Of a DNA stretch of 34,946 nucleotides, positions 1-9,262 are shown piece after piece; positions within the stretch are counted from its first letter, which is position 1; the number at the start of each line of letters is the position of its first letter. Source of the DNA: an uncultured Oleiphilus sp. (lineage in GTDB: Bacteria; Pseudomonadota; Gammaproteobacteria; Pseudomonadales; Oleiphilaceae); assembly GCA_913020495.1 (NCBI GenBank), contig CAJWBJ010000037.1, forward strand, positions 1-34,946. The letters run 5' to 3'. The position numbers were made by a program, and so were the translations under genes. The notes under the pieces are model-generated. The model was not told the DNA's origin. It made no database searches and worked only from the letters and a program-made list of their open reading frames with translations.

Positions 1-161
1 TGTATCGCCCGCTGTACATCTGCATTTTTTCCCCTTGCGCCTAGTGGTAACTCAATAAGCTCTAAGGTCATATCACGGGGCAGACGCTTCGCATATTCAT
101 TATATCCATGCGTCACCCAGGATGGCATTTTTGTACCAACAGCCAATAGTTTAATTTTCAT
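1..161 (-). CDS. rlmH: 23S rRNA pseudouridine-1915 N3-methyltransferase RlmH (partial, 5' part)
   Basis: Reading the minus strand from the ATG at 159-161 gives 53 codons that run off the window edge. The N-terminus begins [16 protein letters not shown] and continues with an EYAKRLPRD segment and a [13 protein letters not shown] segment, all typical of RlmH (SPOUT superfamily). Known role of the family: methylates pseudouridine 1915 in helix 69 of 23S rRNA on assembled 70S ribosomes. The SAM-binding trefoil knot would lie in the missing C-terminal part. It follows rsfS on the same strand after about 120 bases, the usual gammaproteobacterial order. Identification is confident despite truncation. 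Confidence 0.9.
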   Translation of the reverse strand, partial: MKIKLLAVGTKMPSWVTHGYNEYAKRLPRDMTLELIELPLGARGKNADVQRAI

Positions 162-282
162 CGGACCTATTTATATCTGAATCAATTTAGTTTTATCAAG
201 GTTTAACTATGCGAGGCGTGGTATATGCTTATATTTTTAAAACATAACCTCACACACTAGCGGCGATATAAGCTTAAACAAA

Positions 283-633
283 CTATTGCTCAACGGCTGA
301 AGACTCGTCAGGCCCATCTCTCCAAAAACTTTCAAGGTCATAAAAAGCACGGGCTGCAGGCAACATTACATGAACAACAACTTCTCCTAAATCAACCAAC
401 ACCCAGTCACTTGGGTCTCCACCTTCAACACCTAAGGGTTTGCAGCCATGACTCTTTACATCAACTACTAGATTTTCAGCCATAGACCTTACATGACGAT
501 TCGATGTACCCGAAGCAATAACCATATAATTAGTGACGCTAGTTTTATCTTTAACATCCAAGACACAAATATCATCAGCTTTTAAATTTTCTAACGCACT
601 CACGACAATAGCTTTTAGTTCTTCAGTTTGCAT
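283..633 (-). CDS. rsfS: Ribosomal silencing factor RsfS
   Basis: A 116-residue protein of normal family length. The RsfS/Iojap core is visible: DVKDKTSVTNYMVIASGTSN at about 26-45, RHVRSMAEN at 47-55, then GDPSDWVLVDLGEVVVHVML and the ending FYDLESFW. Family role: binds ribosomal protein uL14 on the 50S subunit and blocks 30S joining during starvation. It starts 14 bases after the nadD stop codon and lies upstream of rlmH, so co-transcription from proA or nadD is likely. Nothing unusual seen. Confidence 0.95.
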   Translation of the reverse strand: MQTEELKAIVVSALENLKADDICVLDVKDKTSVTNYMVIASGTSNRHVRSMAENLVVDVKSHGCKPLGVEGGDPSDWVLVDLGEVVVHVMLPAARAFYDLESFWRDGPDESSAVEQ

Positions 634-647
634 ACTTTTCTTTCTTC

Positions 648-1292
648 CTAATTTTGATAGAGAGCATTATCACAAATATAATCCCTCACCGCATCTGTTA
701 CTAGATAACGAATACTTAAACCTTGTTTAATTCTATTACGAATATAGGTACTTGATATATCTAATGCCGATAATTTCACCAACATGAACTTACCTGCAGG
801 TATTTCTTTTAATTCATTCAACGACTCCGCCTGAATAAACCCCAAAGTCTCAAGCTGGGAAACCAAAGCATGCTCAGCTGCCTGGCTATATTGAGTACCG
901 GGACGACTAATCACTATAATATGTGCAAGCTTGGAAAATGCTTCTACCTGAAACCAAGAAGGCAAAGTTTGCGCAGAATCTGTCCCCATAGCCAAACAAA
1001 GCGACTCACTACCATACTCCTGACGCAACTCTCGCAAAGAATTAATCGTGTAACTTTCTTTAGTTCGTCTATTTTCTCGGTCATCCAGAATAATAGCCGA
1101 ATCACGCTCAGCAGCCAATGCCAACATATTCAGACGATGCTGACTTGAAGCCCCCACTCCCTGCTTATGCACTGCTTGATAACAAGGCATTAAAGACACT
1201 TCCGCAACCGAAAGAGCGGTCGCAAGCTCATTCGCCATTCTTAAATGGCCAATATGAACAGGGTCAAATGTACCACCAAATATAACTCTCAT
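648..1292 (-). CDS. nadD: Nicotinate-nucleotide adenylyltransferase NadD
   Basis: A 214-residue nucleotidyltransferase. The N-terminal GGTFDPVHIGH (residues 6-16) carries the HxGH signature that binds ATP phosphates, and ISSTYIR (179-185) is the second family motif. Reaction: nicotinate mononucleotide plus ATP gives deamido-NAD and pyrophosphate, a late step of NAD synthesis in the cytoplasm. It lies 42 bases downstream of proA and 14 bases upstream of rsfS on the minus strand. Length and motifs match the gammaproteobacterial enzyme; no anomalies. Confidence 0.96.
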   Translation of the reverse strand: MRVIFGGTFDPVHIGHLRMANELATALSVAEVSLMPCYQAVHKQGVGASSQHRLNMLALAAERDSAIILDDRENRRTKESYTINSLRELRQEYGSESLCLAMGTDSAQTLPSWFQVEAFSKLAHIIVISRPGTQYSQAAEHALVSQLETLGFIQAESLNELKEIPAGKFMLVKLSALDISSTYIRNRIKQGLSIRYLVTDAVRDYICDNALYQN

Positions 1293-1334
1293 CCTAACTC
1301 ATTTGCGACATACTGCCGTTTTTGAATTCAAATA

Positions 1335-2594
1335 TCATTGACGAGTATGCCCATCACCAAGCACAACATACTTCTCAGATGTCAAACCCAGTAGACCGAC
1401 CGGCCCGCGAGCATGAATCTTATCTGTAGAGATACCAATTTCAGCACCTAAGCCATACTCAAAACCATCAGCAAAACGTGTAGAGGCATTTATCATCACC
1501 GAACTTGAATCAACCTGAGTTAAAAACTGACGGCCTTTCGTATAATTTTCAGTGATAATAGCGTCTGTGTGATGCGAACTATATTTATTAATATGTGCAA
1601 TTGCGGCATCCAAATTATCGACAACTTTTATTGATAAAATGGGCGCAAGATACTCTGTTGACCAGTCTTCTTCAGTCGCAGTCTTGGCATCAGATAGAAT
1701 TGAACACACCCGCGAGCACCCACGTAACTCCACCCCTTTTTCTGCATATAAAGAAGCCAAGTCAGGCAACACCTTTTCAGCAACAGCAACATCCACTAAT
1801 AATGTCTCCATAGTGTTACATGTACCATAGCGATGCGTCTTGGAATTTAATGCGATATTATTTGCTTTTTGAATGTCCGCATCACTGTCAATATAAACAT
1901 GACAAATGCCATCCAAATGTTTGATAACAGTTACCTTGGCATCCCGGCTAATTCTCTCAATCAAGCCCTTTCCTCCTCGTGGCACAATTACATCAACATA
2001 TTCAGGCATTGTAATCATTTCACCCACAACAGCACGATCAGTTGTCTCAATAACCTGTACGGCCGTTTCTGGTAAACCTGCCTCTTTTAGTCCTATTGCG
2101 ATACAGTCAGCGATGGCTTTATTGGAATGGATAGCTTCAGAGCCACCACGTAAAATCGTGGCATTACCTGATTTAATACACAAACTAGCCGCCTCTACCG
2201 TCACATTAGGGCGAGATTCATAAACGATACCTATAACACCAAGAGGCACGCGCATTTTACCTACCTGAATGCCTGATGGCATGAACTTAAGGTCATTGAT
2301 AATACCTATCGGGTCATCTAAGCCGGCGACCTGCTTCAGCCCTTCAATCATCACATCAATACGCTCGGGCGTTAAAGCCAAACGATCTACCATTGCTGGT
2401 TCAAGGCCATTATCACGCGCTTGAGTTAAATCTTTAGCATTTTCCGACATCAGCATTTCACGCTGTTTATCCAATACATCCGCAGTCGCTAACAAGGCAC
2501 TATTCTTTAAACCAGTACTAACTGAAGCCATCTCACTGGCAGCTTGCCTCGCAGCAGTTCCAACTTCGACCATATAGGCTTTTATGTCCATCAT
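1335..2594 (-). CDS. proA: Gamma-glutamyl phosphate reductase ProA
   Basis: A 419-residue protein of the aldehyde dehydrogenase superfamily. Recognisable segments are [16 protein letters not shown] (117-131), [13 protein letters not shown] (142-154), [11 protein letters not shown] (203-213) and the catalytic cysteine in [13 protein letters not shown] (Cys259). Reaction: reduces gamma-glutamyl phosphate with NADPH to glutamate semialdehyde, the second step of proline synthesis. proB is not in the window. It begins with Met-Met; either could be the start. First gene of a probable minus-strand operon proA-nadD-rsfS-rlmH. Confidence 0.96.
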   Translation of the reverse strand: MMDIKAYMVEVGTAARQAASEMASVSTGLKNSALLATADVLDKQREMLMSENAKDLTQARDNGLEPAMVDRLALTPERIDVMIEGLKQVAGLDDPIGIINDLKFMPSGIQVGKMRVPLGVIGIVYESRPNVTVEAASLCIKSGNATILRGGSEAIHSNKAIADCIAIGLKEAGLPETAVQVIETTDRAVVGEMITMPEYVDVIVPRGGKGLIERISRDAKVTVIKHLDGICHVYIDSDADIQKANNIALNSKTHRYGTCNTMETLLVDVAVAEKVLPDLASLYAEKGVELRGCSRVCSILSDAKTATEEDWSTEYLAPILSIKVVDNLDAAIAHINKYSSHHTDAIITENYTKGRQFLTQVDSSSVMINASTRFADGFEYGLGAEIGISTDKIHARGPVGLLGLTSEKYVVLGDGHTRQ

Positions 2595-2711
2595 TTTCTC
2601 TTCAAGTCACTTCAAAAAAATAAGTATAACGCAGCACACGAAAGACATACACCAAAGCACAGCATGTACCTTTAAAATATGCTGCAAACAAAAATACAAA
2701 CTGAGTTGCAC

Positions 2712-2740
2712 TTATTATTAATTATCATTTCTGGTATAGT
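2712..2740 (+). promoter_or_regulatory. Candidate sigma-70 promoter of cysDN
   Basis: TTATTA at 2712-2717 and TATAGT at 2735-2740 are separated by 17 bases, about 90 bases ahead of the cysD start in the divergent proA/cysD gap. The -10 is good; the -35 is weak, as expected for an activator-dependent promoter. CysB control is known for cysDN in relatives but no CysB site can be read reliably here. Confidence 0.4.
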
Positions 2741-2829
2741 GTCGCACTTTTTTCGCGGAATGCACTATCAGATACCGCCTGAAAAACTTATTTTTACATT
2801 TTAGACCTGAGACACGAGTAATTATCTAT

Positions 2830-3753
2830 ATGTCGGAAAACAACCTGTCGAAATACAACCTGACTCATTTAAAGCAGTTAGAAGCTGAAAGCATCCATAT
2901 TATCCGTGAAGTTGCTGCTGAATTTGATCGCCCCGTTATGCTTTATTCCGTTGGTAAAGATTCAGCTGTTATGCTGCATTTAGCCAGAAAAGCATTTGCT
3001 CCGGGGAAAATCCCCTTTCCTCTGATGCACGTCGATACCACGTGGAAATTTAAGGAAATGATTGAGTTTCGTGACAAAATGGTTGAAAAATATGACTTTG
3101 ATTTAATTGTACATATCAATCAGGAAGGTGTGGACCAAGGAATTGGCCCGTTCACTCATGGCAGCGCAAAGCATACTGACATGATGAAAACACAAGGCCT
3201 GAAACAAGCATTAGATAAACACAAATTTGACGCTGCTTTTGGTGGCGCTCGTCGCGATGAGGAGAAGTCTCGCGCCAAGGAACGTGTCTACTCTTTCCGA
3301 GATGAAAATCATCGTTGGGACCCTAAAAGTCAACGCCCCGAACTATGGAATATTTATAACGGTAAAGTTAATAAAGGCGAAAGCATACGTGTTTTCCCTC
3401 TATCAAACTGGACCGAGCTAGATATTTGGCAATACATCTTTTTAGAAAATATTGATATCGTTCCTCTGTATTTCTCCAAAAAGCGCCCAGTTGTTGAGCG
3501 TGACGGCACATTAATCATGGTTGATGATGACAGAATGCCAATTGCTAAAGACGAAAAAGTTGAAATGAAATCGGTCCGTTTTAGAACGCTTGGTTGCTAC
3601 CCATTAACCGGTGCTGTTGAGTCGGAAGCAGCAACACTTCCTGATATTATTCAAGAAATGCTGTTAACCACTTCATCAGAAAGACAAGGTCGTGTTATTG
3701 ATCATGACCAAGCCGGATCTATGGAACAAAAGAAGCGTGAAGGTTATTTCTAA
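2830..3753 (+). CDS. cysD: Sulfate adenylyltransferase subunit 2 CysD
   Basis: A 307-residue PP-loop ATP pyrophosphatase. The SVGKDS P-loop is at 40-45, followed by [30 protein letters not shown] and a conserved C-terminus with [10 protein letters not shown]. It is the catalytic subunit of ATP sulfurylase, forming adenosine phosphosulfate (APS) from sulfate and ATP together with the GTPase CysN, the first step of sulfate assimilation. Its length is close to the usual 302. cysN follows after 84 bases on the same strand. Confidence 0.97.
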   Translation: MSENNLSKYNLTHLKQLEAESIHIIREVAAEFDRPVMLYSVGKDSAVMLHLARKAFAPGKIPFPLMHVDTTWKFKEMIEFRDKMVEKYDFDLIVHINQEGVDQGIGPFTHGSAKHTDMMKTQGLKQALDKHKFDAAFGGARRDEEKSRAKERVYSFRDENHRWDPKSQRPELWNIYNGKVNKGESIRVFPLSNWTELDIWQYIFLENIDIVPLYFSKKRPVVERDGTLIMVDDDRMPIAKDEKVEMKSVRFRTLGCYPLTGAVESEAATLPDIIQEMLLTTSSERQGRVIDHDQAGSMEQKKREGYF

Positions 3754-3786
3754 ATAGTCGCAAATTTTAAACATTTACAAAGTGAT

Positions 3787-3806
3787 AAGCGCTGATTAAG
3801 GCGCTT
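3787..3806 (+). other. Intercistronic hairpin between cysD and cysN
   Basis: AAGCGC at 3787-3792 and GCGCTT at 3801-3806 form a 6-base stem with an 8-base loop in the 84-base gap. No T-run follows, so it is not a full terminator. It could stabilise mRNA ends or tune the cysD:cysN ratio; that is inference. Confidence 0.4.
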
Positions 3807-3837
3807 GAATGACTCGCAAAGCAAAGAGATTGAATAA

Positions 3838-5475
3838 ATGGCACATCAGTCAGATCTTATCAGTGAAGATATCAACGAATACCTGCATCAACATGAGCAA
3901 AAAGAGCTATTACGCCTACTAACTTGTGGCAGTGTAGATGACGGTAAAAGCACCCTTATCGGACGCATGCTCTTTGATGCTCAAATGATCTATGAAGATC
4001 AGTTAGAGGCAATTCAAAAAGATAGCGTTAAGTCAGGCACTACAGGCGAAGATATTGATTTAGCACTTCTGGTTGATGGTCTTCAAGCAGAACGCGAACA
4101 AGGCATCACCATCGATGTTGCATATCGGTACTTCTCAACTGAGAAGCGCAAATTCATTATTGCAGACACACCAGGCCACGAGCAGTACACTCGAAACATG
4201 GCAACAGGTGCATCAACAGCTGATCTTGCTATCATCTTGATTGATGCACGACATGGCGTATTGACTCAAACAAGACGCCATTCTTTTATTGCCTCATTAC
4301 TTGGCATTAAACATGTTGTGGTTGCCATAAACAAAATGGATTTAGTTGATTACAGCGAGCAACGATTTAACGAAATAAAAGACGACTACCTAAAGTTCAG
4401 CGCACAACTAAACCTTGGTGACATTCAGTTTTTACCCCTATCAGCATTAAAAGGCGTAAATACGATTGAAATAAGTGAGTTAACGCCATGGTTTAAAGGC
4501 AAGCCACTTATGGAGATGCTTGAAACTGTTAAGATTTCCAGCGATAAAAACCTTGAGGATTTCCGCTTACCGGTACAATATGTCAATCGTCCACACCTTA
4601 ACTTCCGAGGTTTTTGCGGCACGATCACCTCTGGAATTATCAAGCCAGGCGATAAAATCACAGCACTACCTTCAGGGAAGTCAAGCACAGTTAAATCAAT
4701 CGTTACTTTTGAAGGCGAACTGGAAGAGGGCTTTGCAGGCCAGGCTGTCACCTTAACTCTTGACGATGAAATTGATATCAGCCGTGGTGACATGCTGGTT
4801 AAACCTGATAATTTACCTTCCATCGGGTCGGCATTTAAAGCTCATATCGTATGGATGATGGAAGACACCCTTAAGCCCGGAAAATTATTCGATATTAAGC
4901 TGGGCTCAAGCCTTGTTTCAGGTTCCATTCAGTCAATCGATCATTTAATCGACGTGAATACGATGGAACAAACGACATCAGACCACTTAACACTTAACAG
5001 TATTGCTCAGTGCGCCGTTCACTTAAATCAAACAGTTGCTTTTGACCCTTACAGTGAAAATCGTGCAACTGGTGCTTTTATTATTATTGATCGCCTAAGT
5101 AATATTACTGTTGGCGCAGGTATGATTGATTCAGCCATAGATGACCAGCAATCTTCAAACTGGGAACCAGTAAGCTTAGCTGAGCGTCATGCTCGACTTG
5201 AACAAACACCAGCCATCATCGCCTGTACCGGCGAAGCTGCAGATATACTTGCACAAGCTGTTGAACGAAAATTATTTAACTTAGGTCGCACATCAGTATT
5301 AATCACTCATCACATGGCTGAAACAGATGATGAAAAACTGATCATTGCAACAGCATTAAAAGAAGCAGGCTTAATTGCCATAACACCTTTAAGTGCAAAC
5401 TCCAACCTTAGCGACCAAACACTATCAGCGGCGAAGGATGCTGATATTCCTTTGCAAGTTAAAAGCCTAAACTAA
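3838..5475 (+). CDS. cysN: Sulfate adenylyltransferase subunit 1 CysN, with C-terminal degenerate APS-kinase-like tail
   Basis: A 545-residue protein. The GTPase domain is intact: G1 GSVDDGKST (31-39), G3 DTPGH (110-114), G4 NKMD (165-168), followed by the EF-Tu-like beta-barrel domains. CysN hydrolyses GTP to drive APS formation by CysD. Stand-alone CysN is usually about 475 residues and CysNC fusions about 630. Here a tail from about residue 456 to the end aligns by eye with APS kinase (CysC): PAIIACTG where CysC has its P-loop, [16 protein letters not shown], and [14 protein letters not shown] near the 'AGLIVITAFISP' region. The GxxGxGKS motif is absent, so kinase activity is not expected. 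No separate cysC lies nearby. Confidence 0.95.
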   Translation: MAHQSDLISEDINEYLHQHEQKELLRLLTCGSVDDGKSTLIGRMLFDAQMIYEDQLEAIQKDSVKSGTTGEDIDLALLVDGLQAEREQGITIDVAYRYFSTEKRKFIIADTPGHEQYTRNMATGASTADLAIILIDARHGVLTQTRRHSFIASLLGIKHVVVAINKMDLVDYSEQRFNEIKDDYLKFSAQLNLGDIQFLPLSALKGVNTIEISELTPWFKGKPLMEMLETVKISSDKNLEDFRLPVQYVNRPHLNFRGFCGTITSGIIKPGDKITALPSGKSSTVKSIVTFEGELEEGFAGQAVTLTLDDEIDISRGDMLVKPDNLPSIGSAFKAHIVWMMEDTLKPGKLFDIKLGSSLVSGSIQSIDHLIDVNTMEQTTSDHLTLNSIAQCAVHLNQTVAFDPYSENRATGAFIIIDRLSNITVGAGMIDSAIDDQQSSNWEPVSLAERHARLEQTPAIIACTGEAADILAQAVERKLFNLGRTSVLITHHMAETDDEKLIIATALKEAGLIAITPLSANSNLSDQTLSAAKDADIPLQVKSLN

Positions 5476-5486
5476 TTTAGACTATA

Positions 5487-5518
5487 GACGGGTTGTTATC
5501 TCTCGATATCAATCCGTC
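5487..5518 (+). terminator. Hairpin after cysN, terminator-like without a T-run
   Basis: GACGGGTTG at 5487-5495 pairs with CAATCCGTC at 5510-5518 (nine pairs, one G-U), and TATC/GATA can extend the stem inside around a TCTC loop. It starts 12 bases after the cysN stop. CCTCTAACTT follows instead of a clean T-tract, so it may be a Rho-assisted end or an RNA 3' stabiliser. Confidence 0.45.
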
Positions 5519-5588
5519 CCTCTAACTTACCCTACATTGGTCTGGCTTTTTATAGACTGAATCTATCCATTATTTTTTGTGTACATTT

Positions 5589-6629
5589 ATGGCGATTACT
5601 TCCCTTATTTTTCATCGAATTACCAGATGGCAAGAAGAACAACCTTCAGAACTAAAATTGTCTGAAACAGCCCCTCAGGTAACAGCGGATCATGAAGGTC
5701 TTTTTGGTCAGCTTAAAAAGATTTTTCAATTTAAAGCCGGTAAATTTCACGGTCATTTTGATGAAGATTATAGCTCCGCCCCTCTTCAAAGCTGGCTAAA
5801 AGAGCACCTTGATCAGAAAATCGGTTTTGAGAAACTAGCTCATCTTTATATGGGTCAACTCAAAGAATTAGTAGATAAAACCAGCGAAGAATTTGAGGCC
5901 AGCATATTATTCTTATTAGAAGATAGGGCGGATGGCCCAAGATGCTATATTTTTGCACTAGATACTAGCTCCGGGCTAAAACTTGATAATTCTCTTGAGT
6001 TAGATACAGTCGATTTCCTGAACACTTCAAAGCTTGATCTCGCTTTGCGCATCGATCTTGATGACTGGTTGCATCAAAGCTCTCCCGAAGAAAACCAAGA
6101 GAAACCGCCGTATTTATGCATGATTCGCTCACGTGCCAAGGCAAAAATTGGCGAAGCTTTTACACAGTCGATTGGCTTTAAAAGCACCATCGATACCGCG
6201 AAAGAGACTGAATCACTCATGCAGGTTTTAGCAGGTTACACCAAGCAATCGGAACCAGATAAAGCAGCAGAAATACGACAAAAAGCTTACGACTTCTGCG
6301 TAGAACAACAGCAACTTGGCGAAGCTGTTCCCTTAAATGAGCTATCCGGGTATTTAGATGAGAATGAGCCAACCAAGTTCAGTGACTTTGCAGAACGTGA
6401 AGAGAGCATAGGCGAAAAGAAATCACTTCGCCCTGACACCCGCAAACTAAAACACCTTGTTAGAATATCAGGCAAAGGTAATGGATTAAGCCTGTCTTTC
6501 TCTTCTGACTTAATGCAGCAAACAATCCTTTTTGATGAACAGTCAGACACACTAACGATTACAGCAATACCAAAAAGCTTAAAGAAACAGATTCTTGAGC
6601 ACATAAAAGAAGCCAGTGATAAGAGTTAA
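5589..6629 (+). CDS. Nucleoid-associated protein, YejK/NdpA family
   Basis: About 346 residues, close to the 335 of E. coli YejK. It belongs to the NA37 nucleoid-associated family. The best-conserved stretch is FTQSIGFKSTIDTAKET with a following ESLMQVLAGYTK; the C-terminus ends in a segment with short beta-like blocks (LSLSFSSDLM, TLTITAIP). Family role: an abundant nucleoid-binding protein of poorly defined function, seen in rapid-growth chromosomes. An in-frame TTG at 5577 would add four residues, but ATG at 5589 gives the MAITSLIFHR start and better fits the family. Neither has a clear Shine-Dalgarno sequence. It is flanked by cysN and trhO without obvious functional linkage. Confidence 0.88.
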   Translation: MAITSLIFHRITRWQEEQPSELKLSETAPQVTADHEGLFGQLKKIFQFKAGKFHGHFDEDYSSAPLQSWLKEHLDQKIGFEKLAHLYMGQLKELVDKTSEEFEASILFLLEDRADGPRCYIFALDTSSGLKLDNSLELDTVDFLNTSKLDLALRIDLDDWLHQSSPEENQEKPPYLCMIRSRAKAKIGEAFTQSIGFKSTIDTAKETESLMQVLAGYTKQSEPDKAAEIRQKAYDFCVEQQQLGEAVPLNELSGYLDENEPTKFSDFAEREESIGEKKSLRPDTRKLKHLVRISGKGNGLSLSFSSDLMQQTILFDEQSDTLTITAIPKSLKKQILEHIKEASDKS

Positions 6630-6717
6630 CCACTGCAAGCTGACAAACTTCTATCACAATTGAAACCCAACCACATATTGCTCTGGACTTACGCTCCAAG
6701 CCGCAAAGGTATAAACC

Positions 6718-7725
6718 ATGCAAGAAAATTCATCACAAGCTGTTGTTTGTGCGCTTTATAAGTTTGTCATTTTAGAAGACTATGAAGCACTCCGTGCACC
6801 ACTCCTTCAATTCATGCTAGACAATCATGTAAAAGGAACTTTATTACTCGCTAAAGAAGGCATCAATGGCACTATTTCAAGTAACAGAGAAGGCATCAAT
6901 GCACTATTAATCTGGTTAAAAAGAGATAGTCGATTTTCTGATATTGTCACCAAAGAATCTTACGATGATGTCGTGCCCTTTAATCGCACCAAGGTAAAAC
7001 TCAAAAAAGAAATAGTCACAATGGGCATTGATCATATTGACCCTAAACAAATTGTTGGCACTTACGTTAAACCAAAAGACTGGAATACTCTTATCTCTGA
7101 CCCTGAAGTATTATTAGTTGATACTAGAAATGATTACGAAGTAAAAATTGGCACCTTTCAAAACGCTATTAATCCAGAGACAAATAGTTTTCGGGAGTTC
7201 CCTGACTATGTTGAAAAAAACTTGGACACTAAGAAACACAAAAAAGTAGCCATGTTTTGCACCGGAGGTATACGCTGCGAAAAGTCGACTGCATTCTTGA
7301 AAGAAAAAGGGTTTGATGAAGTTTATCACCTTGAAGGTGGTATTTTGAAATACCTAGAAGAAGTCCCTGAAGATGAAACCATGTGGAAAGGCGAATGCTT
7401 TGTCTTTGATAATCGTGTAGCGGTAAATCACAAACTTGAAAAAGGCCAATATGACCAGTGCAACGCTTGCCGCATGCCAATCACTGAAACAGAAAAACAA
7501 AGTAAGCACTATATCGAAGGTGTAAGTTGTCCACATTGCCATGAAACCCTTACAGACACACAAAAAGAACGATTCTCAGAGCGTGAGCGTCAAGTGAAAT
7601 TAGCAGAACAACGTGGTGAACAGCACATTGGAGGCAGTGCAGCCAATGTTATTCTCAAACGAAAAATGGCTAAAAAACAAGAACGAACCAAACAACAGCA
7701 ACAAAACAAAACCCCTAAAAACTAA
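6718..7725 (+). CDS. trhO: tRNA uridine(34) hydroxylase TrhO (rhodanese-domain protein, YceA type)
   Basis: A 335-residue protein. The N-terminal ferredoxin-like part contains [12 protein letters not shown] (about 43-54). The rhodanese domain has [11 protein letters not shown] (132-142) and the active-site loop CTGGIRC beginning at Cys181. The C-terminal region has CNAC and CPHC pairs (a likely metal site) and ends in a basic, glutamine-rich tail. Family role: oxygen-dependent 5-hydroxylation of uridine 34 in tRNAs, on the way to cmo5U/mcmo5U. Transcription appears to end at the strong inverted repeat just after the stop. Confidence 0.95.
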   Translation: MQENSSQAVVCALYKFVILEDYEALRAPLLQFMLDNHVKGTLLLAKEGINGTISSNREGINALLIWLKRDSRFSDIVTKESYDDVVPFNRTKVKLKKEIVTMGIDHIDPKQIVGTYVKPKDWNTLISDPEVLLVDTRNDYEVKIGTFQNAINPETNSFREFPDYVEKNLDTKKHKKVAMFCTGGIRCEKSTAFLKEKGFDEVYHLEGGILKYLEEVPEDETMWKGECFVFDNRVAVNHKLEKGQYDQCNACRMPITETEKQSKHYIEGVSCPHCHETLTDTQKERFSERERQVKLAEQRGEQHIGGSAANVILKRKMAKKQERTKQQQQNKTPKN

Positions 7726-7771
7726 AACTTACCCACCAGCATCATCATTTTGTGAAGCTGGTGGGTAAGTT
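7726..7771 (+). terminator. Terminator-like inverted repeat after trhO
   Basis: AACTTACCCACCAGC at 7726-7740 and its exact complement GCTGGTGGGTAAGTT at 7757-7771 form a perfect 15-base stem with a 16-base loop. It begins at the trhO stop codon. The sequence downstream (GATCCCTTTCTCG) has only a short T-rich stretch, so termination efficiency is uncertain, but the stem is very stable. Confidence 0.6.
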
Positions 7772-7787
7772 GATCCCTTTCTCGTTG

Positions 7788-7793
7788 TATAAT
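7788..7793 (+). promoter_or_regulatory. Candidate -10 element for the lipoprotein pair
   Basis: A perfect TATAAT lies about 50 bases upstream of the first lipoprotein start and just after the trhO hairpin. No good -35 is found 16-18 bases upstream; TTGATC at 7770 is too close. The position between a terminator and a new gene supports a promoter, but the evidence is the -10 only. Confidence 0.4.
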
Positions 7794-7843
7794 TTCTGCG
7801 TTCTTATGAAACAGTCAGCCACTAAACTAAATCTGGATTTAAA

Positions 7844-8155
7844 ATGAGTAAAATACTGAGCACTCTCCTGCTCTCCCTCATAATCACACTAAGTGGCTGT
7901 GCAGCAGTGACCATCACAGAAAGTGGCAACTCTGATTTCCAGTACCATCCTGATTATGAAGAGTCTAAACACTTCTTCTTATGGGGCCTAATTGGCGATC
8001 ATCATATTGATGTCACTCAAATTTGTACCGATACACCAACTATTCAAATGCAATCAAAATTCAGCGCATGGGATGTACTATACAGCGCAATCACTTTAGG
8101 TTTTTATTTACCACGCACTGCAAAAGTCTGGTGTGAAAGAGAGGGGGACGTATGA
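7844..8155 (+). CDS. Bor-family outer-membrane lipoprotein
   Basis: A 103-residue lipoprotein. The signal peptide ends in lipobox LSGC with Cys19, followed by Ala-Ala, which predicts outer-membrane sorting. The mature part has the Bor/Iss family pattern: a His/Phe-rich start (KHFFLWGLIGDHHIDV), an ICTDT segment, then ITLGFYLPRTAKVWC near the end, matching 'ITLGIY.P..A.V.C' of phage lambda Bor. Lambda Bor raises serum resistance of lysogens; chromosomal members in marine bacteria have no assigned role. Two mature cysteines (in IC and VWC) probably pair. Its last four bases overlap the next gene, so the two are translationally coupled. Confidence 0.82.
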   Translation: MSKILSTLLLSLIITLSGCAAVTITESGNSDFQYHPDYEESKHFFLWGLIGDHHIDVTQICTDTPTIQMQSKFSAWDVLYSAITLGFYLPRTAKVWCEREGDV

Positions 8156-8556
8156 TTAAGTCACTCATCAAAACTTTAGCACTCATCAGCACGCTAGCTC
8201 TATCATCTTGCGCTGCCATTCACTTTGAGAATGGTGAAGTCGTGCCCGACCCAGAACCTTTTTCATTTTCATTCGGTATGTTTGATGATGAGTTAAGTTC
8301 TTATGATGCGAGCATTTCAGTAAGACATCGAAAGTGGTATCACCATGCAGTCTACCAAACAGCCGAACTTAGCAACCCTCTTGAAACCAGTCAGGTTTGT
8401 GTCGGTTTAGACTGGAACCAGATAACAACCGAGGTCACACCATTTGATGCTGTCATGGGTCTACTGGATAATGCGATATTTTTTAATGCTGCCTCTGTTG
8501 GACTTGATCTCTGGTCACCCTGGAGCATTGAGTACTCCTGCAAAGAACAACACTAG
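8152..8556 (+). CDS. Putative lipoprotein, diverged Bor-like partner
   Basis: A 134-residue lipoprotein with signal peptide and lipobox LSSC (Cys20, then Ala-Ala, predicting the outer membrane). It starts inside the stop of the previous gene (ATGA overlap). By eye it repeats the layout of its neighbour: a His/Tyr block (WYHHAVYQTAEL), a VCVGLDWNQ segment matching IC, a FDAVMGLLDNAIFF hydrophobic block matching the AWDVLYSAITLGF block, and an ending with IEYSC matching AKVWC. This suggests a duplicated, strongly diverged Bor-like protein. Function unknown. The paralogy is inference without a scored alignment. Confidence 0.7.
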   Translation: MIKSLIKTLALISTLALSSCAAIHFENGEVVPDPEPFSFSFGMFDDELSSYDASISVRHRKWYHHAVYQTAELSNPLETSQVCVGLDWNQITTEVTPFDAVMGLLDNAIFFNAASVGLDLWSPWSIEYSCKEQH

Positions 8557-8575
8557 TCACTATCAGAGTTTACTA

Positions 8576-9262
8576 CTAAAAAAGAGAACGAACACTCTCA
8601 TACCAAATAGAAGGGTCAATTATTTCACCGTCAATATCGCTCACTTCGGGGTACGGCAATTTTTTTTGGTGGCAATATTTAGCAACTTCAGGGTGCGCCC
8701 AGCGAAAAAAGGTTGCTTTATACTCTTCATCACCCAAACGGGACTGACTATAATAGCCTGCATTTTGACGTTGACTCTGCGCTTCCGCAAGAATAATGGC
8801 CGCAGCAACCGAGACATTAAAAGACTCAACCATCCCCATCATTGGTATCACAATATGCTTATCTACCCTACTTGCAGCTAGCTGATCAACACCTTGCTTT
8901 TCATTCCCCATTAAAACAGCACAAGGCTTTGTGTAATCCACTTCACGATAATCGACCGCATCATCAGAAAAGTGAGCAGCATAAATTTGGTAATTTCTTG
9001 CATGCAAATGACCGATTGCATGATCCATTGACTCGTGACGAATCACATCTACCCACCGATCACTACCCATTGCAGTACCACTATAGGAGCGATGCTCATC
9101 TTTATGCCACACCATGTGAAGCTGATGAATTCCAACCGCATCACTGGTTCTCACCAAAGCCGCAATATTACGTGGTTTGTGTATTTGATCCGTTAGAAGC
9201 GTTAAATCTGGCTGACGAAGACTGAGCGTACGGCGCAACTTCTGATAGCGCTCAGGAGTCAT
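8576..9262 (-). CDS. trmH: tRNA (guanosine-18-2'-O)-methyltransferase TrmH
   Basis: A 228-residue SpoU-type SPOUT methyltransferase. Motif 1 is RNIAALVRTSDAVG (31-44, with the conserved Asn and Arg), motif 2 GNEKQGV (119-125), and motif 3 IPMMGMVESFNVSVAAA (139-155), which form the knotted SAM site. A C-terminal helical tail with RWAHPEVAKYC follows, as in TrmH. Role: 2'-O-methylation of G18 in the D-loop of tRNAs. Its ATG overlaps the stop of the MAPEG gene by four bases, so it is probably translated by coupling. It converges with the lipoprotein pair. Confidence 0.94.
   Translation of the reverse strand: MTPERYQKLRRTLSLRQPDLTLLTDQIHKPRNIAALVRTSDAVGIHQLHMVWHKDEHRSYSGTAMGSDRWVDVIRHESMDHAIGHLHARNYQIYAAHFSDDAVDYREVDYTKPCAVLMGNEKQGVDQLAASRVDKHIVIPMMGMVESFNVSVAAAIILAEAQSQRQNAGYYSQSRLGDEEYKATFFRWAHPEVAKYCHQKKLPYPEVSDIDGEIIDPSIWYESVRSLF

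Noticed and set aside
2700-2740. Fur-box-like AT-rich sequence before cysD
   Set aside because: Partial resemblance only (ATTATCATT), explained equally well by AT richness and the promoter.
5203-5475. Full bifunctional CysNC
   Set aside because: The APS kinase P-loop and the distal kinase region are absent, so the gene is not called cysNC.
8444-8881. Open frame overlapping the second lipoprotein and the end of trmH
   Set aside because: It is out of frame with two better-supported genes and shows no family features.
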